Origin: JAAZPG01 sp012797375
GTDB lineage: Bacteria > Acidobacteriota > Aminicenantia > Aminicenantales > UBA4085
Assembly: GCA_937868205.1 (NCBI GenBank)
Contig: CALMMC010000004.1
Location: 1-5,497, forward strand
DNA: 5,497 bases
Direction of reading: 5' to 3'
This document shows, piece by piece, positions 1 through 5,497 of the stretch. The position numbers were made by a program, and so were the translations under genes. The first letter of the stretch is position 1. Each line of letters begins with the position of its first letter. The notes beneath the pieces are model-generated. The model did not search any database. It was not told the DNA's origin and worked only from the letters and a program-made list of their open reading frames with translations.

Positions 1-928
1 CGACGTAGGGCCGCCCCAACACGTTCGGCTGGCCCTGGGTCTGGAAACCAGGCTGCCACAGGTAATCACCCGTGGTCGCGTTTTTCAGCTTGGCGATGGC
101 CAGGGTCGTCGACCGCTTCCACAGCCAGGTCGCCGAACGGGCGTACCGATCGTTCAGCGCGTAGAGCGTGTCGAGCATATCGTCGGCCACGACCTTGCCT
201 TTCGTGGTCACGCCCGTGAAGCCGGTGATGGCGGAATTCACCAGGATGCCCTCCGGCTTCCCCACCGCGTTGCCAGTGAGAAACGCTTCGCCCTCGAGAA
301 CCCCGAACTGTTCGCCGAACTCATCTACCAGGAATCCCTGCAGGTCAAACGCTGTGTCCTCAAGGTCCTGTTTGGAGATTTTCGCCAGCGCAAACATCTC
401 ATGAGTCGGGATCTCCTCAAGCCCAATCTTGGGGTTGGTCGTTTCCGACCTGGTCCCGATCTCGGTCACCCAGGCGGCCGAGGCGCTTTGCGTTTTCTTC
501 GGGATCTGGATCGACCGGTTCTTGGTTTGCCGCACCTTCGCCAGCGTCCGGATCGGAGAATAAAGGACATCGAATTTGATGATGTCGTTGACGAACTCCA
601 CCGGGGCCAGATAGCCGCCGGTCGTCGGATCTCCGACGGTCATAACCTTGGTCTCAAGCTCGTCCAACGCCTTGCCCGTGAGCTTTTTTTTCAAGCCGGA
701 GAAAAACGCCTTGGTCTCGGAGGCGGGGGTCGCTTGCTGATCGGGTTGCGGGGCGCTCAGCGTGGCAATCGCCTTTGAGAGCTCCGCCAGCCGCGCCTCG
801 TATTTCCGTTCGTACTCGTCGAGATCGGACCGGCCGAGCTTGCCCTTGAGCTGCTCATCGTTTTTCGTCTGGAAATCGACGATGAGTTTTTTTTGTTCGT
901 CGATAAGACTTTTCAGTTCTGCGTCCAT
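1..928 (-). CDS. Major capsid protein, HK97 gp5-like (partial, 3' end outside window)
   Basis: This is the shell-forming protein of an HK97-fold capsid. The frame is open from the ATG at 928 to base 1 (309 codons, no stop), so the C-terminal part is missing. Residues 1-95 are charged and helical, rich in Lys, Glu and Leu, with a Pro/Gln-rich break near 59-70. This matches a delta domain, the built-in scaffold that the prohead protease removes. The mature part probably begins just before the family-typical GDPTTGGYLAP at 99-109. Later hallmarks are the E-loop region (about 150-180), FLTGNAVGKPEGIL at 216-229, and QPNVLGRPY near the window edge. The start is supported by GAGG five bases upstream and by the position 7 bases after the protease gene. 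The E-loop contains a lysine (167), but it does not align clearly with the crosslinking Lys169 of HK97, so covalent crosslinking cannot be claimed. The family call is strong; the cleavage site is inferred. Confidence 0.93.
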   Translation of the reverse strand, partial: MDAELKSLIDEQKKLIVDFQTKNDEQLKGKLGRSDLDEYERKYEARLAELSKAIATLSAPQPDQQATPASETKAFFSGLKKKLTGKALDELETKVMTVGDPTTGGYLAPVEFVNDIIKFDVLYSPIRTLAKVRQTKNRSIQIPKKTQSASAAWVTEIGTRSETTNPKIGLEEIPTHEMFALAKISKQDLEDTAFDLQGFLVDEFGEQFGVLEGEAFLTGNAVGKPEGILVNSAITGFTGVTTKGKVVADDMLDTLYALNDRYARSATWLWKRSTTLAIAKLKNATTGDYLWQPGFQTQGQPNVLGRPYV

Positions 929-935
929 GTGGACC

Positions 936-1646
936 TCACATTTGAAGTTGACCCCTGGTCCATTCGACCAGGGATTTCACGGCCTCAACGGCTTCCCGCT
1001 TCTGGCCGCTATCCGCAATCGGCGGCTCGTTCCCGGGGGGAGTGTCCGCAGGGGGCGGCTCTCCCGGGAGAAGTGCCTTTAGGGAATCGATGTATAGCGC
1101 CAAATCTTTTTTCTGCTCATCACTCAATCGTTCGTCTCGCAGCGCCTCAACGCACCCGGCCAGGTCGTCCAGCGATTTAACACCGGTGACGATGGCCCCG
1201 GGACACGCCTGAAAATTGCATATCGAAATCTCGTAGAGCTCGACCTCTTTCAATCGACGAACGCCGGCCTCGTTGTCCACCGCGTCCTTGACTGTCCGAT
1301 AGCCGATTGAAATTCCATCGAGCACTTCGGCCGTCATGGCCGCATAGACCTCACGCGCCTTCTGGTTGGCCTCGAGAAACAACTGTCCCTCGACGGACAG
1401 GCCGTGATCGTCCTCTGCGGCAACGAGATATCCGATCGGGGGATCCCCGGCGTTGTGGCTCCACAGGAGTTTGATCTTGCGACCCTTTTTTTCCTTGAGC
1501 GTTTTCCGAAACGCCCCGCGCTCGACGATATCGCCGTACGAATCCAGCACACCCCAGATCGAGGCATACCCGCGAAACGACCCGGATTCCGAGATCGAGC
1601 CGTCCTCAAGCTTAAACCGAAAATATTTCACTTCTTGTTTTTTCAT
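936..1646 (-). CDS. Prohead protease, HK97 gp4 type (peptidase family S78/U35)
   Basis: This is a 236-residue serine protease that is packaged in the procapsid, cleaves the capsid delta domains and then digests itself. The expected triad is visible: His64 in LWSHNAGDPPIGYL, Ser113 in LDGISIGYR and Glu139 in LYEISI, with spacing close to HK97 gp4 (His65, Ser114, Glu138). The N-terminal GSFRGYASIWGVLDSYGDIVERGAF (22-46, read in pieces) is also typical. After about residue 190 there is a proline-rich linker (194-210) and a last charged helix (about 215-232). The length is normal for the family. The ATG at 1646 is chosen because AGGAG lies five bases upstream, formed partly by the TAG stop of the portal gene. 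A longer in-frame reading to 1829 would run deep into the portal gene and adds no family sequence. It lies between portal and capsid, as expected. Confidence 0.95.
   Translation of the reverse strand: MKKQEVKYFRFKLEDGSISESGSFRGYASIWGVLDSYGDIVERGAFRKTLKEKKGRKIKLLWSHNAGDPPIGYLVAAEDDHGLSVEGQLFLEANQKAREVYAAMTAEVLDGISIGYRTVKDAVDNEAGVRRLKEVELYEISICNFQACPGAIVTGVKSLDDLAGCVEALRDERLSDEQKKDLALYIDSLKALLPGEPPPADTPPGNEPPIADSGQKREAVEAVKSLVEWTRGQLQM
951..975 (-). promoter_or_regulatory. Stable hairpin at the end of the protease gene, just before the capsid gene
   Basis: CCCTGGTC (953-960) and GACCAGGG (966-973) are perfect inverted repeats around a 5-base loop. In minus-strand RNA one G-U and one A-U pair extend the stem to ten pairs. 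It ends 22 bases before the capsid ATG and 12 bases before its ribosome site. No U-tract follows, so it is not a terminator. A role as RNA processing site or 5' protecting stem for the capsid message is inferred only. Confidence 0.45.
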
Positions 1647-1651
1647 GGCGT

Positions 1652-1656
1652 CTCCT
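1652..1656 (-). promoter_or_regulatory. Shine-Dalgarno site of the protease gene, overlapping the portal stop
   Basis: AGGAG reads on the minus strand five bases before the ATG at 1646. Its first two bases are the AG of the portal TAG stop. It fixes the protease start and puts a terminating ribosome directly on the next initiation site, which favours coupled translation. Confidence 0.8.
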
Positions 1657-3742
1657 AGTCCACGATCGGGTAGGTGGTGCACAGGCAGTTGACGACGTTC
1701 CCGGCGTCTCCCCGCGGATCTCCCGGATACGCCATCGCCTGACCGTCGACGTGAAAATCCTCCGTAACCCCAACCTCTTGGCCGTCTGCCGAGATATGCG
1801 CATCCCTCGAGTCGGGAACAAACGAGCACATCCAGCCCTTGCGCGTCACAAACTCCGTGTCCTTGTACCCCTCCACCTGGCCCCAGTTTTCAACCTTGGC
1901 CGATTCGGTCCTGGCAATGGTTCGGCAGCGCCATTGCGCGAACGATTTCAGCTTGTCGATCAACCGCTGCGTCAGCTCCTCCGTGGTCCAGTCCTCGGCC
2001 TCCGCGATCCTCAACTGATCACGAACAAGCGCCATTGTCGTCTTGGCGATTTTTGTCCCAGACTCAAGGATGATCTGGTCTAAATATTCGAGCGCCTCGG
2101 GCGACAGGTCATAGAGATCAACCTTCTCCTCGAGTTCGGGGAGTTCGCCCTTGGAGGCCCTAACCCCGGCCGCAATGGCGCGGCGGGCGGCCTGATAGGC
2201 CCAGGGACGAATCGCCGTCAGAAACGCCTTCGCTTCCGCGTCCTTGTCGACGTCGCGGGCCTTGGCTACGCGCCCGGCCTGGTCCTTGAGGAACATGTAG
2301 GCGATGGCCACGAGGGACCGCTCCTTCGTCTCCACGCGTCGAACGAAGTTGTTCCAGAGGGCTTCTTTTCTGTCCGCGGGCGCCCAGGATTTATTGGACA
2401 GTCGGCGGGTTTTCTTTCCGCCCTTGTCCTTTTCGTTGTCGTCTTCGTTGTCGCCGACCGCCGGCTTCTCCTCGGTGGCTTCTTCCGCGGGCGGCCCGGG
2501 TTCGATCGCCACGAATTCCAGCGGCACCTTACCAGCGGAAACCAGGATTACCTCCCCGCCGGCAGCCTTGCCGACCGGGTCGAGACCAACGCCCATGCGC
2601 TTTTCGTCGAGCTTCATAAACTCAGCCGCGTTTATATAAGCGAATTTCTTTTCCCGGTCCTCTTGGAGCGCCTCGATCTGATTTCGATCAACCGACAGCC
2701 ACAAGTTGTCTCCGAACATCGGACATAACCAGGTGTTCAGGTCGTCGACAAACTCGTCCATCAGCGGGAGCACGGTCTCTGTATAGAGAGACCGCCGCGC
2801 CTCCTGGAAATTGGAGTACGTTTTGTTTGCGGAATCGCCAATTAATTCCGGGGCGATGTTGAACACGGCCGCGATTTCGCGCTTGTTATGCACAATCCCC
2901 TGGATCCAATCCAGCTCCTTTGGGGATATGCTCATCTGTTGCCATGACAACCCGCCCTCAAGCAAGAGCGGCTCTCCGGCGTTCTCGTAACCCTGGTACT
3001 GCTCCTTGACGCTGGCCCTCAGCCGCTGATATTGTGCGTCTCCCAGTTGCAGCTCGGTTGCCAAAACGCCCGGCGGCCGCATGTCGTTTTGCAGCAGCCG
3101 CATGTTCCACTCGGCGGCCATGTTGGACACATCGACGCCGCGGGAGGCAACGGTCAGCGGGGAGAGCCCGTACCAGTCGTCCGTCGGATGGAATAGTTTC
3201 GAGTGCAGGACAAGCCTCGGGTCCAGCTGTGTTTTCTGCCCCCTGACCTCGTACTCGTACCCGCCGACCAACACGCCCCCAGAACCAGGCACTACGCGCA
3301 TGCGCTGGGGCATCGGGAGAAACAGGGCCGCCGGCGGCATGGACGACATCGGACGCACCGCTTGGACGTAGGAATTACCGTGAAGCAGCAGTTGCGAAAA
3401 TCGCTTCCGCATCCATGCGCGCTGTCCCTCGTATTCGTTTGGCCGCCATAGGAGAGCCAGAAGCGGATGGTCGTCAATCTCTTTGTCCGCGCCGTCGGTA
3501 AGCCGGAATTGAATCCCCGCCGCCGCGGCCGCGATTTTTGTCACACACGCGTAGACGGCCATGCACTTCTCGTAGCCCTCTTTCGCAAGCGTCTGAAAAT
3601 CCTGAGACGACCAGACCGCCCGCTTCCCGAGTCCGACAAGAATTGCTTGGACCAGCGGATCACGGACGGCCGAGGCGCGGGCCTTCGTGGCCGGCGGCAG
3701 GTCTCCGAACATAAGGAATCGGGCCCGCTGGATTATATTCAC
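1655..3742 (-). CDS. Portal protein fused to a Mu gpF-like head morphogenesis domain
   Basis: This 695-residue protein joins two head functions usually encoded separately. The N-terminal part (about 1-400) is an HK97-type portal, the dodecameric ring at the packaging vertex through which DNA enters and leaves. It has a typical MAVYACVTKIAAAAA start (61-75), YGLSPL near 191-196, and the conserved stretch with KREIAAVFNIAPELIGD (287-303) and TYSNFQEARR. Residues about 417-444 are a very acidic then basic, low-complexity linker. The C-terminal part (about 455-695) is a MuF-like minor head protein: RTIARTESA (607-615), a W..CSFVPDSRDAH...DGQ stretch (637-655), YPGDP (672-676) and NVVNCLC (682-688). 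The GTG start at 3742 overlaps the terminase stop as GTGA and has TAAGGAG six bases upstream. A GTG at 3790 would add 16 unsupported residues. Both domain calls are strong. The reading frame is continuous with no internal stop, so this is a true fusion in this sequence. Confidence 0.94.
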   Translation of the reverse strand: MNIIQRARFLMFGDLPPATKARASAVRDPLVQAILVGLGKRAVWSSQDFQTLAKEGYEKCMAVYACVTKIAAAAAGIQFRLTDGADKEIDDHPLLALLWRPNEYEGQRAWMRKRFSQLLLHGNSYVQAVRPMSSMPPAALFLPMPQRMRVVPGSGGVLVGGYEYEVRGQKTQLDPRLVLHSKLFHPTDDWYGLSPLTVASRGVDVSNMAAEWNMRLLQNDMRPPGVLATELQLGDAQYQRLRASVKEQYQGYENAGEPLLLEGGLSWQQMSISPKELDWIQGIVHNKREIAAVFNIAPELIGDSANKTYSNFQEARRSLYTETVLPLMDEFVDDLNTWLCPMFGDNLWLSVDRNQIEALQEDREKKFAYINAAEFMKLDEKRMGVGLDPVGKAAGGEVILVSAGKVPLEFVAIEPGPPAEEATEEKPAVGDNEDDNEKDKGGKKTRRLSNKSWAPADRKEALWNNFVRRVETKERSLVAIAYMFLKDQAGRVAKARDVDKDAEAKAFLTAIRPWAYQAARRAIAAGVRASKGELPELEEKVDLYDLSPEALEYLDQIILESGTKIAKTTMALVRDQLRIAEAEDWTTEELTQRLIDKLKSFAQWRCRTIARTESAKVENWGQVEGYKDTEFVTRKGWMCSFVPDSRDAHISADGQEVGVTEDFHVDGQAMAYPGDPRGDAGNVVNCLCTTYPIVD

Positions 3743-4953
3743 GCAAGGCTCCTTATGCGGGGTTCCGCAAGGTGACGGAGAATCCACCACGCCAGGGCAA
3801 GGGCAATGACACAGTCGTCGTGATAGCCCTCGGGAGCGTTATAGGACACCGTCCCGCTACGGTTCATCGTGTACTCGTAGATGTCGAGTTCGTTTCGCTG
3901 AGTCGGATCATTTAGGATTTTGATTTCCTGTTTTTCGAACGCGAGCATCAGGGCCTCAATCAGTTGGCCCTTGGACTCGTTGGTAAATTTGTATCCCGTC
4001 ACCGCCAACCCGGCGCGGCGGAGGTCGTCAAATATCGGGTCACCGATCCCCGTGGAATCCAACAGCAACCGGGCCCCGTATCGATTGACTGCCGCGATAA
4101 TGCGGCTCTTTTGGACCGCCCAATCCAGCAGGTTGAACCGGTCTAGGAACACCTGACGGCCGACGGGATCAAGAATCGTCAGGACAGTAAAATCGGTAAG
4201 CCGCGCTAGGTCCAGGCCGGCAACATAGTCGACGCCCTTGATTGGCCCCGCGGGCTCCGATCCGACACAGGCCGCGATGTTCCGGAATACGCCGGCCGAA
4301 TTGTCCAGGAACTCGGCCAGGTATTCCTGCGCATACACGTCCGCCGGAAGCGATTCGCGGGCGTGTTGGAGGTCCTCCGGGCGGATGAGCGGATTGTCAG
4401 AGCTGGGGAATTTCCACGACTTGAACTCCGTTTGCAGCGGGTCCTGTCCCCGCGTCCATAGCTCGTAGAACCAGTTTTTTCCCTTGGGCGTGGATCCGAA
4501 CAGCACGGATCCGTGAGTGTCGGAGACGGCCGGGCGGATCACCTCCTCCCAGACCTCGCGTCGCATCCGGGCCGCCTCGTCCAGGACGACGCGCTTCAGG
4601 CCAGAGCCCCGGAGCGTGTCCGGGTTGTCGGCCGATTTGAAATGCTCGACACCGCCGGACTTATAGGCGATTCGGAGTTCGGAGATTGAGACGTCGCTAA
4701 AAATGGCATCGGCTCCGCCCCGCTTGGCCGCCGAAATCTTGTCTCGGAAAACCGCCTTGGCCTGTGCGTAGATCGGGGACAGCCACCAGTTTTCCCCGCC
4801 ATCGTTTATCGCGCCCTCACTCAACCAATTGGATTCGGTAATCGTTTTTCCCCAACGACGTCCGCAATTCATCGCCTTGAACCGGGCCGGATGGCGGAGG
4901 ACCTCCAGTTGATCGGGGCGGGGGGCGAATCCGACGACCCGAATCTCAGGCAT
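3739..4953 (-). CDS. Terminase large subunit (packaging ATPase and nuclease)
   Basis: This is the motor that docks on the portal, hydrolyses ATP to pump DNA into the prohead and cuts the concatemer. With the start at 4953 it has 404 residues. The ATPase part shows the Walker A-like CGRRWGKT (30-37), Walker B VVLDEAA (122-128, Asp125 and Glu126) and the coupling motif GSTPKG (153-158). The RNase H-like nuclease shows GLDLA with Asp248, LLLDSTGIGDPIFDD with Asp299 and Asp305, and HDDCVIALALA near the end with Asp379 and Asp380. Both halves look complete; the length is at the short end for the family. The start is uncertain. The ATG at 4953 overlaps the small-subunit stop by 8 bases but has no clear ribosome site. 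An in-frame ATG at 5031 would add 26 residues and a 86-base overlap, also without a ribosome site. I prefer 4953 because family-like sequence (PEIRVVGFAPRPDQ) begins there. Confidence 0.96.
   Translation of the reverse strand: MPEIRVVGFAPRPDQLEVLRHPARFKAMNCGRRWGKTITESNWLSEGAINDGGENWWLSPIYAQAKAVFRDKISAAKRGGADAIFSDVSISELRIAYKSGGVEHFKSADNPDTLRGSGLKRVVLDEAARMRREVWEEVIRPAVSDTHGSVLFGSTPKGKNWFYELWTRGQDPLQTEFKSWKFPSSDNPLIRPEDLQHARESLPADVYAQEYLAEFLDNSAGVFRNIAACVGSEPAGPIKGVDYVAGLDLARLTDFTVLTILDPVGRQVFLDRFNLLDWAVQKSRIIAAVNRYGARLLLDSTGIGDPIFDDLRRAGLAVTGYKFTNESKGQLIEALMLAFEKQEIKILNDPTQRNELDIYEYTMNRSGTVSYNAPEGYHDDCVIALALAWWILRHLAEPRIRSLA
3749..3755 (-). promoter_or_regulatory. Strong Shine-Dalgarno site deciding the GTG start of the portal gene
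   Basis: TAAGGAG reads on the minus strand, six bases before the GTG at 3742. It is a near-perfect match to the anti-Shine-Dalgarno sequence and the strongest in the window. It sits inside the last codons of the large terminase gene and decides for the GTG at 3742 over the GTG codons at 3790 and 3787. Confidence 0.8.
3751..3772 (-). promoter_or_regulatory. Possible hairpin covering the portal Shine-Dalgarno site
   Basis: On the minus strand, TGCGG and CCGCA can pair around the loop AACC. Next to this stem, CCT pairs with AGG after a two-base bulge. The outer AGG belongs to the TAAGGAG ribosome site of the portal gene. The hairpin would hide that site until a ribosome finishing the terminase gene opens it. 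The complementarity is seen directly; the regulatory role is inferred. Confidence 0.35.
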
Positions 4954-5278
4954 GGCCGTTACCGTTACCGTTGCGTCCGTTGGCAAACTCAAACCGAAGA
5001 ATCGATTCAACAGACCCGCCGTGATTGACATCCAGCGGGAGGAGCCGGGGATAAACGTTATTGTAAAAATCGGCTAGGGCCAGCGGATGGGTCTGCAAAA
5101 ATTTGACGTGACCCGTAATGTCGCCAAGCGCCCCGTAGACGGCCTGGATATTCTCCCGGGCCGTTCGGGTGAGTTTGTTTGGTACGCCCCTCTTGCGGCC
5201 CTTCGGGTTTCCGGATTGGCCCGGCTTGAACAGGTGCGAACCTGTTTTTTTTCTGTTCTGTGCAGCCCGGGTACTCAT
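4946..5278 (-). CDS. Putative terminase small subunit (DUF5681-like)
   Basis: This 110-residue basic protein sits directly upstream of the large terminase, where the DNA-recognition subunit normally lies. Residues 17-37 hold FKPGQSGNPKGRKRGVPNKLT, close to the FKPGQSGNPKGRPKG motif of the DUF5681 family, which is often found beside phage terminases. A later segment, HPLALADFYNNVYPRLLP (64-81), resembles the second conserved block of such proteins. The C-terminus is a Gly/Asn repeat (about 100-108). I see no clear helix-turn-helix, so the small-subunit role rests mainly on position and the motif. The ATG at 5278 overlaps the upstream stop as ATGA, indicating coupled translation; a TTG two codons earlier is less likely. 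The Shine-Dalgarno match is poor. Its last 8 bases overlap the start of the large subunit. Confidence 0.72.
   Translation of the reverse strand: MSTRAAQNRKKTGSHLFKPGQSGNPKGRKRGVPNKLTRTARENIQAVYGALGDITGHVKFLQTHPLALADFYNNVYPRLLPLDVNHGGSVESILRFEFANGRNGNGNGHA
4956..4973. repeat. Three copies of a 6-base tandem repeat at the small/large terminase junction
   Basis: CCGTTA, CCGTTA and CCGTTG follow each other on the plus strand. On the coding strand they give the Asn-Gly repeat at the C-terminus of the small subunit. The unit is six bases, so a change in copy number would keep the small-subunit frame. If the large terminase began at 5031 the same bases would encode Thr-Val repeats in it. Confidence 0.7.
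5229..5252 (+). terminator. Possible intrinsic terminator on the plus strand, antisense to the small terminase gene
   Basis: AACAGGT (5229-5235) and ACCTGTT (5240-5246) pair perfectly around GCGA, a GNRA-type tetraloop, and the stem runs into eight T residues (5245-5252). This has the layout of an intrinsic terminator for transcripts moving left to right, that is against the phage genes. Only three of the seven pairs are G-C, and the same bases encode the Lys-Lys-Thr-Gly-Ser-His-Leu segment of the small terminase protein, so chance is possible. Confidence 0.35.
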
Positions 5279-5475
5279 CGCCAAATTCCGAGGTTGACTT
5301 CCCGTTGTGGGTCTTGGAGCCGGTTCAGAAGGTCCATCGTTTCGGCGGATGGGTTGTCGATTTCGAAGGTGAGAGAGACGCCCTTGTCGCCGGAGCGGAG
5401 AGACTTGGAGTCCAGACGGCGGAATAGAGCCGTGATGTTGACGGCCTTTGCTCCCGGCGTTTTTGCTTTAGGCAT
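5275..5475 (-). CDS. Small hypothetical phage protein upstream of the terminase genes
   Basis: I do not recognise this 66-residue protein. The first 12 residues are basic and probably disordered (PKAKTPGAK). The remainder suggests a small mixed fold: a helix-like stretch (about 14-22), a beta-like VSLTFEID (33-40), a helix with SAETMDLLNRLQ (43-54) and a short end strand with EVNLGI (59-64). There is no signal peptide, membrane segment, cysteine or HNH motif. The ATG at 5475 has only a weak ribosome site. Its TGA overlaps the ATG of the small terminase gene in an ATGA junction, which argues that it is translated and belongs to the packaging operon. It could be a packaging accessory factor or the last gene of an upstream module; the sequence does not decide. 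Confidence 0.65.
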   Translation of the reverse strand: MPKAKTPGAKAVNITALFRRLDSKSLRSGDKGVSLTFEIDNPSAETMDLLNRLQDPQREVNLGIWR

Positions 5476-5497
5476 GATTTATTTCACAAGCTTGATG

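Noticed and set aside
401..778. Plus-strand open frame of 125 residues opposite the capsid gene.
   Set aside because: Arg/Gly/Leu-rich translation typical of an antisense shadow in GC-rich DNA, with no family motif, and the opposite strand encodes a clear capsid protein. The same applies to plus-strand frames at 1751-2083 and 2304-2639.
887..894. Eight-A run (in-phase A AAA AAA) near the capsid N-terminus.
   Set aside because: A shift would end translation soon after the start with no plausible product; most likely ordinary Gln-Lys-Lys coding.
1060..1071. 12-base perfect palindrome TCTCCCGGGAGA.
   Set aside because: It falls in the codons for the Pro/Gly-rich protease linker, has no loop or T-tract, and is not repeated elsewhere in the window; chance is the simplest reading.
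1486..1492. A second in-phase A AAA AAG heptamer, in the protease gene.
   Set aside because: A shift here would leave the protease frame before its catalytic residues and yield an Arg-rich shadow peptide; it arises from a Glu-Lys-Lys run and shows that such heptamers occur by chance in these lysine-rich genes.
1647..1829. In-frame extension of the protease gene upstream to 1829.
   Set aside because: It lies entirely within the portal gene's conserved MuF end, has low-complexity Arg/Gly-rich shadow sequence, and the ATG at 1646 has a clear ribosome site.
3743..3790. GTG start of the portal gene at 3790.
   Set aside because: It overlaps the terminase gene by 52 bases and lacks a ribosome site, while the GTG at 3742 has TAAGGAG at ideal spacing and a GTGA overlap.
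4954..5031. ATG at 5031 as start of the large terminase.
   Set aside because: There is no ribosome site, a long overlap with the small subunit, and the added 26 residues do not look like terminase sequence. It is not fully excluded because 4953 also lacks a good ribosome site.
5479..5497. Possible end of an upstream gene reading Ile-Lys-Leu-Val-Lys-stop, three bases before the ATG at 5475.
   Set aside because: Only six codons are in the window and all three frames contain a stop nearby, so no gene can be supported.

Overview
The window is a compact head-assembly and DNA-packaging module of a tailed dsDNA phage or prophage (Caudoviricetes, HK97-type head). Every supported gene is on the minus strand, so the biological order runs from high to low coordinates: a small unknown protein (5475-5275), a putative small terminase subunit (5278-4946), the large terminase (4953-3739), a portal protein fused to a Mu gpF-like head morphogenesis domain (3742-1655), an HK97-type prohead protease (1646-936), and the major capsid protein, which starts at 928 and runs off the left edge. 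The capsid gene is open to base 1 with no stop in view. I read it directly from the sequence for 309 residues.

The genes are packed as one translationally coupled run. The first four overlap: ATGA at the unknown protein/small terminase junction, an 8-base overlap between the terminase subunits, and GTGA at large terminase/portal. The last two junctions are gaps of only 8 and 7 bases, where the stop codon touches or lies in the Shine-Dalgarno sequence of the next gene. No stretch near 300 bases lacks a gene. I see no convincing promoter, no sense-strand terminator, no tRNA, attachment site, insertion sequence or CRISPR array.

Functionally the set is coherent. The terminase subunits recognise, cut and pump DNA through the portal. 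The fused MuF-like domain is expected inside or at the base of the head. The protease matures the shell. The capsid protein carries its own N-terminal scaffold-like delta domain, so no separate scaffold gene is needed.

The host cannot be named. The DNA is GC-rich by eye, uses the standard bacterial code (TGA and TAG both act as stops) and has canonical Shine-Dalgarno sites, which indicates a bacterial host with ordinary initiation. Nothing shows whether this is an integrated prophage or a free phage. I do not see a new defence or mobile system. The points worth a second look are the portal-MuF fusion, three possible RNA structures at gene junctions or in coding sequence, and a dnaX-type slippery heptamer at the end of the capsid delta domain.
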